Positions 54,042 through 63,411 are shown, numbered from the stretch's first letter. The stretch is DNA of 64,000 bases from Paucibacter sp. B2R-40 (GCF_025717555.1 NZ_JAJIRP010000002.1:186001-250000), one strand, 5' to 3'. Numbers and translations are program-made. Notes: a model not told the origin generated them from the letters alone.

Positions 54042-55232
54042 TCAAAAACTCAGGACAAAGGCCGCGCCCCCCTCCAGCGGCCGCACATGGCGCACCCGCC
54101 CACCCATGCCGTGCACCAGTTGCCGCACCACGGTCAGGCCAATGCCTTGGCCGCCTTCGCGCGCGCTGAAAAATGGCAGGAAGATCTTGCGCTCCAGCCC
54201 CGGCGGCACACCCGGGCCGTTGTCGCGCACCGTGATCTGCAGGCGCCCGCCGCGACCCTGGCGCGCTTGCAACCACAGGCGCGGCAGGGCCAACTCGGCG
54301 GTCGCCGCCGCCGCATTGCTGATCAGCGCCAGCAGCGCCTGCTCCAGCTGCGCCTCATCGGCCAGCAAACGCAGGCCTGGTTCACTCACCTCGATATTGA
54401 ACTCAGCGCCACGCGCTGCCCAGGCCGAGGCCAGCGCCAGGCGCTGGAACAAGACGCTCAGGTCGACCGGCGCCAGCTGCGGCGCCGGCCATTGGCTGAC
54501 CCGGCGGTAGGTGGCCACAAAGCTGGACAAGCCCTCGGCTCTATGCCCGATGCCGTCCAAAGCCAGGCGCAACTCAGCCTCGACCAAGGGGCGCTCGTCC
54601 AGCAGCATTTGTGCGGTCTGGCTGAGGCTCTTGATCGGGGTGAGCGAGTTCATGATTTCATGCGTCAACACTTGCACCAGCTGTTGCCAGGCCAGCAAGG
54701 ACTCACCCTCCAGCTCACTCTCCAGCGGCACCAGCACCAGCAGCGTCTGCGCCTGCCCGTCCAGGTTCAGGCTCTGGCGCTGCAAGGCCCAGCGTTCGCT
54801 GCCGCGCTCGGTGTCCAGCAATTGCGGCCCGCTGCGCGCGGCCGAACGCAGCAACTGGTGCAGCGCGGCGGGCTCACGCACGCCACCGGGCGCGCCCAAG
54901 CGGCGCGCCCGGCTGCTCAAGGCTTGCAGCTTGCCCTCGCCGCTCAAGCACCAAGCCGCCACCGGCAAATGCTCGAACTGAGCCTGCAAGAGCGCGAGCT
55001 TTTGGGCGTCCGCCGGCCTTGCGGGTTCCAGCGACTCGGCCGGCAAAAGCTGCGGCCGCAGCCGCTGCTTGGCACTGGCCTTGGCCAGCGGCCAGGCCAG
55101 CGCCAAGCCGCCCAGGAACAATAAACCCGCGCCAAGCCAGACGCGTGCATCGGCTCCGGCCTGGCGGGCCAAGGCACCGCTGGCCAGCCAACAAGCGGCC
55201 AGCAACAGCAGGCGCACCCATTCAAAGCCCAT
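54042..55232 (-). CDS. Sensor histidine kinase, NtrY-like
   Basis: The 396-residue kinase has two N-terminal membrane helices (about 5-20 and 30-48) with almost no periplasmic loop, a PAS-like region (about 75-170) and a kinase core with LVQVLTHEIMNSLTPIKSLS (phospho-His near 195), an N box ALLALISNAAAAT, DNGPGVPPGLERKIFLPFFS and GQGIGLTVVRQLVHGMGG. The HEIMNSLTP variant is typical of NtrY-type kinases. With no external domain it may sense the membrane or its neighbouring transporter. Its start overlaps the response-regulator stop by 11 bases. Partner regulator and a divergent ABC exporter are next door. Confidence 0.9.
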   Translation of the reverse strand: MGFEWVRLLLLAACWLASGALARQAGADARVWLGAGLLFLGGLALAWPLAKASAKQRLRPQLLPAESLEPARPADAQKLALLQAQFEHLPVAAWCLSGEGKLQALSSRARRLGAPGGVREPAALHQLLRSAARSGPQLLDTERGSERWALQRQSLNLDGQAQTLLVLVPLESELEGESLLAWQQLVQVLTHEIMNSLTPIKSLSQTAQMLLDERPLVEAELRLALDGIGHRAEGLSSFVATYRRVSQWPAPQLAPVDLSVLFQRLALASAWAARGAEFNIEVSEPGLRLLADEAQLEQALLALISNAAAATAELALPRLWLQARQGRGGRLQITVRDNGPGVPPGLERKIFLPFFSAREGGQGIGLTVVRQLVHGMGGRVRHVRPLEGGAAFVLSF

Positions 55233-55827
55233 GTTTGTCCAGCCGCCGATAGAGCGCCGCGCGCGACAAGCCCAGCGTGCGCGCCGCAGCGCTGAGATTG
55301 CCTTCGGCTGCGGCCATCGCGGCCAGCAAAGCGGCGCGCTCTTGCGCGGCGAGTGAGCGGGCCGGCTCGGCCGCCTCGAAAGCCGGCAGCGGCATGGGCG
55401 CCTCGGCGGCCCGCTTGCCTTGCCCAGCGCGCTGCAAGGCCTCGCGGCAAGTTGCGATCAAACGGACGTTGTCCCAGGGCTTGGTGATGAAATCAAAGGC
55501 ACCGCGCCGCAGCGCCTGCACGGCCAGCTCGATATCGGCATAGGCGGTCATCACCACCACCACCGGCGGCAGCACGCGCGCCTGCACCTCGGCCAGCAAT
55601 TGCAGGCCCTGCGCGCCTTCGGTGCGACCGGGGCCGAAGTTCAAGTCCAGCAACAACAAGCTGGGCCGCAGCTTGTCCAGCACGGCCATCAGCTCGGCCG
55701 GTCGGCGCAGGCAAGTGATGGGTGCCACGCGCCGCTGCAGCAGCAATTGCGCGGCCAGGCCGACGCCGGGGTCGTCGTCGAGCAGCAAGATCTTGTGGTC
55801 AGGGCGGAGGTGTTCTTCAGCATTCAC
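55222..55827 (-). CDS. Response regulator with REC and Fis-type HTH but no AAA+ domain
   Basis: The 201-residue product has a receiver domain (ILLLDDDPGVGLAAQLLLQR, phospho-Asp61 in LLLLDLNFGPG, VVVMTAYADIELAVQALRRG, FDFITKPWDN) and a Fis-like helix-turn-helix at the C-terminus (LLAAMAAAEGNLSAAARTLG, LSRAALYRRLDKHGL). The sigma-54 activation domain that normally separates these parts in NtrC proteins is missing, as in PrrA/ActR regulators. It would act with ordinary sigma factors. The GTG at 55827 fits the usual REC start; no ATG is available in frame. The kinase gene follows with an 11-base overlap, and the ABC exporter is divergent, probably its target. Confidence 0.87.
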   Translation of the reverse strand: MNAEEHLRPDHKILLLDDDPGVGLAAQLLLQRRVAPITCLRRPAELMAVLDKLRPSLLLLDLNFGPGRTEGAQGLQLLAEVQARVLPPVVVVMTAYADIELAVQALRRGAFDFITKPWDNVRLIATCREALQRAGQGKRAAEAPMPLPAFEAAEPARSLAAQERAALLAAMAAAEGNLSAAARTLGLSRAALYRRLDKHGL

Positions 55828-55959
55828 GGCCCGCAGTTTCGCAGCATCAGGCGGGCCAGCACCATAGAGGTGTTCGATAGCGGACAGGGGGCTTGGCGGC
55901 CGGCTGCACAAACGCGATGCTGCCCAGCCTGATTCACCCTTTTCAATAAACCGCCCGCC

Positions 55960-56646
55960 ATGATTGAACTGAGCCAATTGAGTAAACGCCACCGTGCCGG
56001 TGACGTCGAAACCACCGCCCTGAACGCGATCGACCTGCGCATCGAAGCGGGCGAATACGTGGCCATCACCGGGCCTTCGGGCTGCGGCAAGTCGACCTTG
56101 CTGGGCCTGCTGGGCCTGCTGGACCGGCCCAGCAGCGGCGTCTACCGACTGGAGGGCGAGGATGTGACGCGCAAGAGCGCGCGCGAGCTGGCCGCCATCC
56201 GGCGCGGCCGCATCGGCTTTGTGTTCCAGAGTTTCAATCTGGTTGACGAGCTGAGCGTGCATGACAACGTGCAACTGGCGCTGCGCTACGGCCTGCTGCC
56301 GGCCGCCGCGCAGCGCGAGCGGGCGGCTGAGGTGCTGCAGCGCCTGGGCCTGAGCCACCGCGCCGCGCACCGCCCCAGCCAACTCAGCGGCGGCCAGCAG
56401 CAGCGCGTGGCGATCGCCCGCGCCATCGCCGCCCGCCCGGCCTTGCTGCTGGCCGACGAGCCGACCGGCAACCTCGACAGCGCGCATGGCCAGGAAGTGA
56501 TGCAGCTGCTGCGCGAGCTGAATGAGGAAGGCACGACCCTGGTGATGGTGACCCACAGCCCCGAGCATGCGGCCTTGGCCTCACGCACCGTGCGCTTGCT
56601 CGATGGCCGGGTGTTGGTGGACGCTCACGCGGAGCAGTTCGCATGA
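55960..56646 (+). CDS. ABC transporter ATP-binding protein, MacB/LolD type
   Basis: The 228-residue ATPase has Walker A GPSGCGKST near residue 38, the Q loop FVFQSFNLVDELSV, signature QLSGGQQQRVAIARAIAARP and Walker B LLLADEPTGNLDSAHGQEV, the pattern of the MacB/LolD/FtsE mechanotransmission class. It overlaps its permease gene by ATGA and is divergent from the kinase/regulator pair, with 132 bases between. No periplasmic adaptor (MacA) or TolC gene is beside it. Envelope or antimicrobial-peptide export is plausible. Confidence 0.93.
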   Translation: MIELSQLSKRHRAGDVETTALNAIDLRIEAGEYVAITGPSGCGKSTLLGLLGLLDRPSSGVYRLEGEDVTRKSARELAAIRRGRIGFVFQSFNLVDELSVHDNVQLALRYGLLPAAAQRERAAEVLQRLGLSHRAAHRPSQLSGGQQQRVAIARAIAARPALLLADEPTGNLDSAHGQEVMQLLRELNEEGTTLVMVTHSPEHAALASRTVRLLDGRVLVDAHAEQFA

Positions 56647-59093
56647 AGCTGACCCTGTTGAAAGAGGCCTGGGGCGGTCTGCTGCAGCGCGGTGCGGCCA
56701 CGCGGGTCAGCAGCGGCGGCATGCTGTTGGCGATGGCAGCTTGTGCTCTGGTGGCGGTGCTGGCGCTGTCACGCGCGGCCATCGACCCCAGCGTGCCCGA
56801 ACCCGAGCGGGTGGTGATGCTGGACTTTATGCCGCATCCGCCCGGTGAGGATCCGCATTGGCAGCTGGCCGCGCCGGCAGGCCTGGTGCCGCTGCTCAAG
56901 ACTCGTGGCCTGCCGCTGGACCTGCTCAGCCGCAGCAGCAGCGAGGGCTTCACGCTGCATATGAATGCCGATGGGCAGGACCGCCTGGAGGTGGTGCGGG
57001 TGCTGGCGGCCGACCCGGAGCTGGTGCCGCTGCTGGGCATCAAGGCCTTGCACGGTGATCTGGAGGCGACGCTGCGCCGCCAAGACGCCATTGCGCTAAC
57101 GCCCAATTTGGTGCGCAAGCTGTGGGGCGAGCTGCCGTTGGCGCAGGCCATCGGCCGCAGCGTCGAATGCCGCGGCAAGGCCTATCAGGTGACGGCGGTG
57201 ATGCCGGCCATTGACGGGCGCAGCAGCCTGAACGCGGCGCATGAGGCAATGGTCAGCTTCGAGCTGGTCGGCAGCGATTTCCGCGGCGGCATCATTGACA
57301 GCCCGCAGGCGCTGCAAAGCATCCACCAAGGCAATGCGCAGATCTACGCCCGCCTGCGGCCGGGCGCCACGCCGGAGCAACTGGCGCCACTGCTGGAGCA
57401 GGCCTACCGGGCCCATCCGCTGTATGCCAAGCTGCCGCCCGAGTGGCTGGAAAAAAGCCCCAGCAAGAAGGCCGCCGATTTCCGCGCGCTGACGCTGGCG
57501 CAATTGCCGCTCGAAGGCCAGCCGATGATCTGGGACCTGCTCAGCGCCTTGGGCGCCGCCAGCGCGCTGCTCTTCATGCTGGCCGCGATCAACAGCATGA
57601 ATCTGCAGGCGGCGCAGCTGCTGCAGCGCCGGCGCGAAACCGCGTTGCGCCGCAGCCTGGGCGCCACCGGCGCCGATTTGCTGCGGCTGTGGAGCATGGA
57701 GACCCTGCTCGCGCTGCTGCTGAGCGCCGCCGGCGCCGCTTTGCTGGTCTGGTGGCTGGCCCCGGCGGTGGCCGACTGGCTGGGCCTGAGCGCCGAGCGG
57801 CCGATTGTTGATGCCTTGCCAATGCCGGTGCTGGCGGGCTTGGGGCTGGCGGTGCTGCTGCTCTTGCCCTTGACCCTGGCGCTGCCGGCCGCCATGGCGC
57901 TGCGCCAAGTGCCCGCTGCTGCGCTGCAAGGGCGAACGGCCAGCGAAGGGCCTTGGGGGCGGCGCATCCGCCAGGGTCTGCTGACGCTGCAACTGAGCGG
58001 TGCGCTGCTGCTGCTGGCCCTGACCGGCGTGCTGAGCTTGCAGCACCGGCATATGGTCCACGCGGATCGCGGCATCGCGACCGAGAACCGCCTGATCCTG
58101 AGCGCCATCGTCGAGCGCGACTTTGTGCCGCCGATGGACGCGTTTGCCGCCGGCCTGCGTCAGCATCCGGCCATCACGCATTTCGCCTTCAGCTCGGCCC
58201 GCCCGGCCATGGATACCGACGGCCCGAGCGAGCTGCATATAGGCCCGCAAGGCGCCAAGCAAATGCTGCGCATGACCGTGGCCTCACCGAGTTTTTTCGA
58301 CACCTATGGCATCAAGGTCCTGGCGGGCGACCCGCGCAGCGGCAGCGGCGACGGCCGCTTGGTGATCGACGCCAAGGCGGCGCGCCTGCTGGGCTTTGCG
58401 GCACCTCAGGACGCGGTGGGCGCGGTGCTGCGCGGCGGCGGCGACTTGGCCACGCAGGGCCAAGAGCAGCGCCGGGTGCTGGCGGTGGTGACCGACATCA
58501 AACAGGAGTCGGCCCGCGACGCCGCCCGGCCGCAAGGCTTTTTGCTCAGCGATGCGCCGCAATGGGATTTGACCGTCTACGGCCCCGATCCGGTGGCGCT
58601 GCGCGCAGCGCTGGAAGAAGTCTGGAAGAGCCATGGCCCGCCGCTGGCCCATCTGATCTGGACCGCCGACGAACAGCGCGCCAGGGTCTATCACCTGGAG
58701 CAGTTGCTGACATGGCTGCTCGGCGCGGTGGCGCTGCTGGCCGTCGGTGTGGCCATGCTGGGCGCCTATGCCTTGGTGGCCGACACCCTGCGCCGGCGTC
58801 GCACCGAACTGGTCTTGCGCCGCCTGCATGGCGCCGGCCATGGTGACATCGCCCGCGAGGTGGCGGCCGAGTTTGCGCTGCCCTTGGCGCTGGCCGGGCT
58901 GATCGGCCTGCCGCTGGCCGGTTGGCTGGGCTTTACGTATCTGGAGGACTTTGTCGACCGCATCGGCTTGGGCGCGGGCCTGGCCCTGCCGCTGCTGGTG
59001 GCTGCCTTGCTAACCCTGCTCATCACCGCCTTGGCGGCGCTGCGGCATCTGCGGCTGGCGCTGGCGCTGCAGCCGATCGAGGCGCTGCGCTGA
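56643..59093 (+). CDS. ABC transporter permease, MacB/FtsX fold
   Basis: The 816-residue permease has a first membrane helix (about 20-45), a large periplasmic MacB-like domain (about 50-280), three helices with the FtsX core (ALGAASALLFMLAAINSMNL, RRRETALRRSLGATGADLLR), a fourth helix and linker (about 390-450), a second periplasmic domain (about 470-680) and three final helices (RRRRTELVLRRLHGAGHGDI). This duplicated eight-helix arrangement is common for FtsX-type permeases that work as homodimers or single chains. It probably extrudes lipophilic or peptide substrates, or modifies the envelope. Start ATG 56643 overlaps the ATPase stop. Confidence 0.9.
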   Translation: MKLTLLKEAWGGLLQRGAATRVSSGGMLLAMAACALVAVLALSRAAIDPSVPEPERVVMLDFMPHPPGEDPHWQLAAPAGLVPLLKTRGLPLDLLSRSSSEGFTLHMNADGQDRLEVVRVLAADPELVPLLGIKALHGDLEATLRRQDAIALTPNLVRKLWGELPLAQAIGRSVECRGKAYQVTAVMPAIDGRSSLNAAHEAMVSFELVGSDFRGGIIDSPQALQSIHQGNAQIYARLRPGATPEQLAPLLEQAYRAHPLYAKLPPEWLEKSPSKKAADFRALTLAQLPLEGQPMIWDLLSALGAASALLFMLAAINSMNLQAAQLLQRRRETALRRSLGATGADLLRLWSMETLLALLLSAAGAALLVWWLAPAVADWLGLSAERPIVDALPMPVLAGLGLAVLLLLPLTLALPAAMALRQVPAAALQGRTASEGPWGRRIRQGLLTLQLSGALLLLALTGVLSLQHRHMVHADRGIATENRLILSAIVERDFVPPMDAFAAGLRQHPAITHFAFSSARPAMDTDGPSELHIGPQGAKQMLRMTVASPSFFDTYGIKVLAGDPRSGSGDGRLVIDAKAARLLGFAAPQDAVGAVLRGGGDLATQGQEQRRVLAVVTDIKQESARDAARPQGFLLSDAPQWDLTVYGPDPVALRAALEEVWKSHGPPLAHLIWTADEQRARVYHLEQLLTWLLGAVALLAVGVAMLGAYALVADTLRRRRTELVLRRLHGAGHGDIAREVAAEFALPLALAGLIGLPLAGWLGFTYLEDFVDRIGLGAGLALPLLVAALLTLLITALAALRHLRLALALQPIEALR

Positions 59094-59189
59094 GCGCTTG
59101 CGGGCATCACCGCGCCAACTCGCCCCAGGCCTGATCCGGCTCGCCCCATCCGGCTTGCCGGGGCCTTGGCCGGCGGCGATGCTGGCGGC

Positions 59190-60470
59190 ATGAACAACAT
59201 CCCTCCCCCAAGCTGCCCGGTGGCGGCAACGCCGGCCCAGCGCCTGTTCTTCCTCGACTGGCTGCGCATCCTCGCCTTCGGCTTGCTGGTGCTGTATCAC
59301 GTCGGCATGTATTACGTCAGCTGGGGCTGGCATGTCAAAAGCAGCCATATCGTCAGCGCCATCGAACCGCTGATGATGTTGAGTTCACCCTGGCGCATGG
59401 CGCTGCTGTTCTTCATCTCGGGGGCGGCCACCCAGGCAATGTTGCGCAGGGAAAGCACCGGCAGCAGGGCTGGCCTGCTCAAGCAGCGCAGCGCCAGGCT
59501 GCTGTGGCCGCTCTTGTTCGGCATGCTGGTGATCGTGCCGCCGCAGTCCTATTTCGAAGTGGTCCAAAAGTTGGGCTTTGCAGGCAGCTACCTGGACTTC
59601 ATGCCGCACTACCTGTCCCATGATCCGAACTTTTGCCGGCTGGAAGAAGGCGTGCGCAAATGCCTCAGCCTGCCGACGTGGAATCACCTCTGGTTTTTAC
59701 TCTACCTCTGGATCTACACGGTGCTGGCCTGGGGCTTGCTGCGCTTGGCGCCGTCCTTGCTTGACCGCCTGGGCGCAAGAATATCCACCAGCGGCCCGGC
59801 CGCCATCATGCTCGGACTGGCCCTGCCCTTGATGCTGGCGCGTCTGACGCTGGTGCAGTTTGAGGGCACGAATAATCTGGTCTGGGACTGGTACAACCAC
59901 GCTCAATACCTGAGCGTTTTCCTGCTCGGCCTGCTGTGCATGCGCGGCAGCGCTAACGATGAGCGCCTCTGGGATGCGATCGCCCGCCTGCGCTGGCCGG
60001 CGCTGATGCTGGCCTTGGCGGCCTGGGGTCTGCTGCAAGCCTATTTCAGCCACTATGCCGACTTTGATCCGCCCTATCTGCTGCGCCTGACGACCCGGCT
60101 GCTCTGGGGCGGCATGCAATGGTGGGCCATCTTGGCGGCCTGCGGCTTTGCGCGCCGCTGGCTGAACTTCGACAGCGCCTGGCGCCGGCGCCTGAGCAGC
60201 GCGGTGTTCTGTGTCTACATCCTGCACCAGACCGTCATCATTTTGCTGACGCAAGCGCTGCTGCCGCTGGATCTGCTGCCCGCGATAGAGGCGCCGCTGC
60301 TGATCGCGCTGACCTTCGCGATCAGTGCCTTGGGCTACTTGCTGGCCCGGCGCCTGCCGCCTTCGCTGGGTCTGCTGCTGGGCATTCATGAAAAAGAACC
60401 GGCCACGAAAAGGACAAAAGAAAGCGCTACATTCGGGTCAATTTCCACTGCCAGCACACCACCCCCATGA
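59190..60470 (+). CDS. Acyltransferase 3 family membrane protein
   Basis: The 426-residue integral membrane protein has the acyltransferase-3 pattern: RLFFLDWLRILAFGLLVLYH at the N-terminus with the key Asp, Arg and His, RMALLFFISGAATQAML, then about ten membrane helices and WNHLWFLLYLWIYTVLAW. VYILHQTVIILLTQALLPLD near the end is also typical. Members such as OpgC and OafA O-acylate glucans or surface polysaccharides; the substrate here is unknown. A TTG at 59166 would extend it by eight residues. Its stop overlaps the glyoxalase start (ATGA). Confidence 0.87.
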   Translation: MNNIPPPSCPVAATPAQRLFFLDWLRILAFGLLVLYHVGMYYVSWGWHVKSSHIVSAIEPLMMLSSPWRMALLFFISGAATQAMLRRESTGSRAGLLKQRSARLLWPLLFGMLVIVPPQSYFEVVQKLGFAGSYLDFMPHYLSHDPNFCRLEEGVRKCLSLPTWNHLWFLLYLWIYTVLAWGLLRLAPSLLDRLGARISTSGPAAIMLGLALPLMLARLTLVQFEGTNNLVWDWYNHAQYLSVFLLGLLCMRGSANDERLWDAIARLRWPALMLALAAWGLLQAYFSHYADFDPPYLLRLTTRLLWGGMQWWAILAACGFARRWLNFDSAWRRRLSSAVFCVYILHQTVIILLTQALLPLDLLPAIEAPLLIALTFAISALGYLLARRLPPSLGLLLGIHEKEPATKRTKESATFGSISTASTPPP

Positions 60471-60913
60471 AGTATTTGCACACAATGGTCCGCGTCACCG
60501 ACCTCGACGCCTCGATGAAGTTCTACCGCGATGCGCTCGGCATGGTCGAGGTGCGCCGCAGCGAGTACGAGGCCGGCCGTTTCACCTTGGTCTATCTGGC
60601 GGCACCGGGCGATGAGGCCGGCAAATATCAGCCGCAGGTCGAGCTGACCTACAACTGGCCGGACGCCGATGGCAAGAGCGAGGCCTACACCGGCGGGCGC
60701 AATTTCGGCCATCTGGCCTTTGCCGTGCCCGACATCTACGCCGCCTGCCAGCGCCTGCTGGATCACGGCGTGGTGGTGGTGCGCCCGCCGCGTGATGGCC
60801 GCATGGCGTTTGTACGCTCGCCCGACTTGATCTCGGTCGAGCTGCTGCAAGACGGCCCGGCGCTGGCTGCCGCCGAGCCCTGGATCTCGATGCCCAATAT
60901 CGGCGGCTGGTAA
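60467..60913 (+). CDS. gloA: Lactoylglutathione lyase (glyoxalase I)
   Basis: The 148-residue enzyme converts methylglyoxal-glutathione hemithioacetal to S-lactoylglutathione. It has the nickel/zinc-type glyoxalase I pattern: MKYLHTMVRVTDLDASMKFY (His5 as first metal ligand), LGMVEVRRSEYEAGRFTLVY, VELTYNWP, GGRNFGHLAFAVPDIYAACQ (second His) and a final VELLQ (Glu ligand). E. coli GloA is 135 residues; the extra tail is PAAAEPWISMPNIGGW-like. It is translationally coupled to the acyltransferase and lies 13 bases before eutB. Confidence 0.93.
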   Translation: MKYLHTMVRVTDLDASMKFYRDALGMVEVRRSEYEAGRFTLVYLAAPGDEAGKYQPQVELTYNWPDADGKSEAYTGGRNFGHLAFAVPDIYAACQRLLDHGVVVVRPPRDGRMAFVRSPDLISVELLQDGPALAAAEPWISMPNIGGW

Positions 60914-60926
60914 GCCGATTCTGGCG

Positions 60927-62321
60927 ATGGGCTTCCAAGCGGCGGTCGGCGCGCTCAACTACCGTTTCGCCGATCTGCGCGAGCTGCTCGCCAAGGCCTC
61001 ACCGGCCCGCTCTGGCGATCAGTTGGCGGGCTTGGCGGCCGCGAGCGCGCAAGAGCGCGTGGCCGCTTGCCGGGCGCTGGCCGAGGTGCCGCTGGGGCTG
61101 TTCTTGAACCAGCTGCTGATTCCCTATGAAGTCGATCAGGTCAGCCGGCTGATCATTGACAGCCATGACGCGGTGGCGTTTGCGCCGATCGCGCAGTTGA
61201 GCGTCGGGGCTTTGCGCGACTGGCTGCTGTCGGACGCCGCCACGCCGGCCGCGCTGAGCGCCTTGGCGCCGGGCTTGACGCCCGAGATGGTGGCGGCGGT
61301 CAGCAAGCTGATGCGCAACCAGGACCTGATGCTGGTCGCGAGCCGCTGCCGCGTCGTCACCCGCTTTCGCTCGACGCTGGGCCTGACCGGCCACTTGGCG
61401 GTGCGGCTGCAACCGAACCACCCGACCGACAGCCCGGCCGGCATCGTCGCCAGCATCCTGGACGGTCTGATGTATGGCGCCGGTGACGCCGTCATCGGCA
61501 TCAACCCGGCGGCCGACAGCGTGGCCGCGATGACGCGGCTGCTGTACTTGCTGGACGAGTTGATCCAGCGCCACCAGATCCCGACGCAGAGCTGCGTGCT
61601 CACGCATGTGACGAACACGCTGCAAGCGATTGAACAAGGCGCGCCAGTCGATCTGGTGTTCCAGTCGGTGGCCGGCAGTGAGGCGGCGAACCGCAGCTTC
61701 GGCATCGATCTGGCGCTGCTGGACGAAGCGCATGCGGCGGCGCTGTCGCTGCGGCGCGGCGGTGAGCATGTGATGTATTTCGAGACCGGCCAGGGCAGCG
61801 CCTTGTCGGCCAACGCGCATCACGGTGTGGACCAGCAGACGATGGAAGCGCGCGCCTATGCAGTGGCGCGCCGCTACAAGCCGCTCTTGGTCAACACGGT
61901 GGTCGGTTTCATCGGCCCGGAGTATTTGTTCGACGGCAAGCAAATCATCCGCGCCGGTCTGGAGGATCATTTTTGCGGCAAGTTGCTGGGCCTGCCGATG
62001 GGCTGCGACATCTGCTACACCAACCATGCCGAGGCCGACCAGGACGATATGGACAATTTGCTGGTGCTGCTGGCCAGCGCCGGCCTGAACTTCATGATGG
62101 GCGTGCCGGGCGCTGATGATGTGATGCTGAACTACCAGAGCACCTCGTTTCATGACGCGCTGTTCGTGCGCAAGTTGCTGGGCCTCAAACGCGCGCCCGA
62201 GTTCGAGCTTTGGCTGCACGGCATGGGCATCACCGATGGCCAGGGCAGTCTGCTGCCGGCCTCGAGTGGGGCGGCCCTGCTGGCCGATTCGCTAAGCGGC
62301 AAAATTGGCGGCATGGCATGA
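60927..62321 (+). CDS. eutB: Ethanolamine ammonia-lyase large subunit
   Basis: EutB is the catalytic subunit of adenosylcobalamin-dependent ethanolamine ammonia-lyase, giving acetaldehyde and ammonia. The 464-residue product (E. coli: 453) has FADLRELLAKASPARSGDQL, VDQVSRLIIDSHDA, VTRFRSTLGLTGHLAVRLQP, DAVIGINPAADSVAAMTRLL, LDLVFQSVAGSEAANRSFGI-like and GLPMGCDICYTNHAEADQDD, plus MMGVPGADDVMLNYQSTSFH. No eutA reactivase, aldehyde dehydrogenase or microcompartment shell genes are nearby, as is usual for simple proteobacterial eutBC loci. eutC follows with an ATGA overlap. Confidence 0.96.
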   Translation: MGFQAAVGALNYRFADLRELLAKASPARSGDQLAGLAAASAQERVAACRALAEVPLGLFLNQLLIPYEVDQVSRLIIDSHDAVAFAPIAQLSVGALRDWLLSDAATPAALSALAPGLTPEMVAAVSKLMRNQDLMLVASRCRVVTRFRSTLGLTGHLAVRLQPNHPTDSPAGIVASILDGLMYGAGDAVIGINPAADSVAAMTRLLYLLDELIQRHQIPTQSCVLTHVTNTLQAIEQGAPVDLVFQSVAGSEAANRSFGIDLALLDEAHAAALSLRRGGEHVMYFETGQGSALSANAHHGVDQQTMEARAYAVARRYKPLLVNTVVGFIGPEYLFDGKQIIRAGLEDHFCGKLLGLPMGCDICYTNHAEADQDDMDNLLVLLASAGLNFMMGVPGADDVMLNYQSTSFHDALFVRKLLGLKRAPEFELWLHGMGITDGQGSLLPASSGAALLADSLSGKIGGMA

Positions 62322-63076
62322 AGCTCGACATCACGCTCGACCCTTGGGCCGAACTACGCCGTCACACCCCGGCCCGCATCGGCATAGGCCGTGCCGGCAC
62401 CAGCTTGCCGACCCGCGAGTTGCTGGACTTCAGCGCCGCCCATGCGCAGGCACGCGATGCCGTGTTGACACCGCTGGATGTGGCGGCCTTGAGCGCCGAG
62501 CTGAGCGGGCAAAGTTTTGCCTGCCTGAGCGTACAAAGCCAGGCCTCGAACCGCGCGGTCTATTTGCGCAGACCCGATCTGGGGCGCCGGCTGGACGGCG
62601 CGAGCATCGAGCGCCTGCAGGCGCTGCCGCCGCAGGCGTTTGACCTTGCCGTCGTGTTGGGCGACGGTTTGTCGGCCATCGCCAGCCAGCGGCATGCGCT
62701 GCCGCTGATTCAGCAACTCAAGTTGGTGCTGAGCGAGAACCTCAAATGGGCGCCGCTGGTGATCGCCACACAGGCCCGCGTGGCGCTGGGCGATGAGATC
62801 GGCGCGCTGCTGGGAGCCAAGGCGGTGCTGATGCTGCTGGGCGAGCGGCCGGGCCTGAGTTCACCCGACAGCCTGGGCGCCTATCTGACCTTCGCTCCAC
62901 ATATCGGCCGCAGCGACGCCGAACGCAACTGCGTCAGCAATATCCGCCCTGCCGGTTTGACGCCCGAGCTGGCCGCCCCACGCCTGGCTTGGCTGCTGCG
63001 GGAGGCCTTGCGACGCAGCCTGAGCGGCGTGGCGTTGAAGGACGACAGCGAACGCGAATTGCTCGGCGCTGCCTAA
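62318..63076 (+). CDS. eutC: Ethanolamine ammonia-lyase small subunit
   Basis: The 252-residue small subunit begins at the ATG overlapping the eutB stop. Motifs include TPARIGIGRAGTSLPTRELL, DFSAAHAQARDAVLTPLDVA, SNRAVYLRRPDLGRRL, VVLGDGLSAIASQRHALPLI, LGERPGLSSPDSLGAYLTFA and DAERNCVSNIRPAGL, characteristic of EutC. Together with EutB it forms the cobalamin enzyme. Its stop overlaps the stop of the converging two-TM gene by four bases. Confidence 0.95.
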   Translation: MKLDITLDPWAELRRHTPARIGIGRAGTSLPTRELLDFSAAHAQARDAVLTPLDVAALSAELSGQSFACLSVQSQASNRAVYLRRPDLGRRLDGASIERLQALPPQAFDLAVVLGDGLSAIASQRHALPLIQQLKLVLSENLKWAPLVIATQARVALGDEIGALLGAKAVLMLLGERPGLSSPDSLGAYLTFAPHIGRSDAERNCVSNIRPAGLTPELAAPRLAWLLREALRRSLSGVALKDDSERELLGAA

Positions 63077-63411
63077 GGCCCGTCCTGCTCGGCCTCGCGC
63101 CCCGGCGGCGGGTAAGCATCGGCCACAAAGGCCGGCCCCTTCATCACCATCACGATGACGCAGCCTATGCCCAGTGTCAGCACCAGCGTCCAGTGCAGCA
63201 GCAACAAGCCCAGCAGCCGGTAGCAAGTCAGCAGCAAGTCACGCTCTGCGGCAGCCGTCAGCTGGCTGGGCACGGCCCACCAACAGGCCAAGGCCAACAA
63301 GCCCGGGATCGCGGTGCCGACCCACAAAATGCGCGGCAAGCGCTGCCAGATTGCCCATTCAAGCCCGGGCGGCGAGCGGTCAAAGCCGGGCAGTCTATTC
63401 AGCCAGTTCAT
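63073..63411 (-). CDS. Two-TM membrane protein of unknown function
   Basis: The 112-residue product starts with MNWLNRLPGFDRSPPGLEWA, then two hydrophobic helices (about residues 28-48 and 65-95) and ends in a polar PPPGREAEQDGP tail. I do not recognise the family, though similar short membrane proteins occur near eut and DUF393 genes in Burkholderiales. AGGGGGC precedes the ATG at 63411; an in-frame ATG at 63471 is possible but would run antiparallel in meaning to the cysteine-rich gene that overlaps it. It is the last gene of the leftward trio. Confidence 0.65.
   Translation of the reverse strand: MNWLNRLPGFDRSPPGLEWAIWQRLPRILWVGTAIPGLLALACWWAVPSQLTAAAERDLLLTCYRLLGLLLLHWTLVLTLGIGCVIVMVMKGPAFVADAYPPPGREAEQDGP

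Noticed and set aside
54087-55124. 345-codon plus-strand frame opposite the sensor kinase
   Set aside because: Gln/Leu/Arg-rich shadow of the kinase gene without its own start signals.
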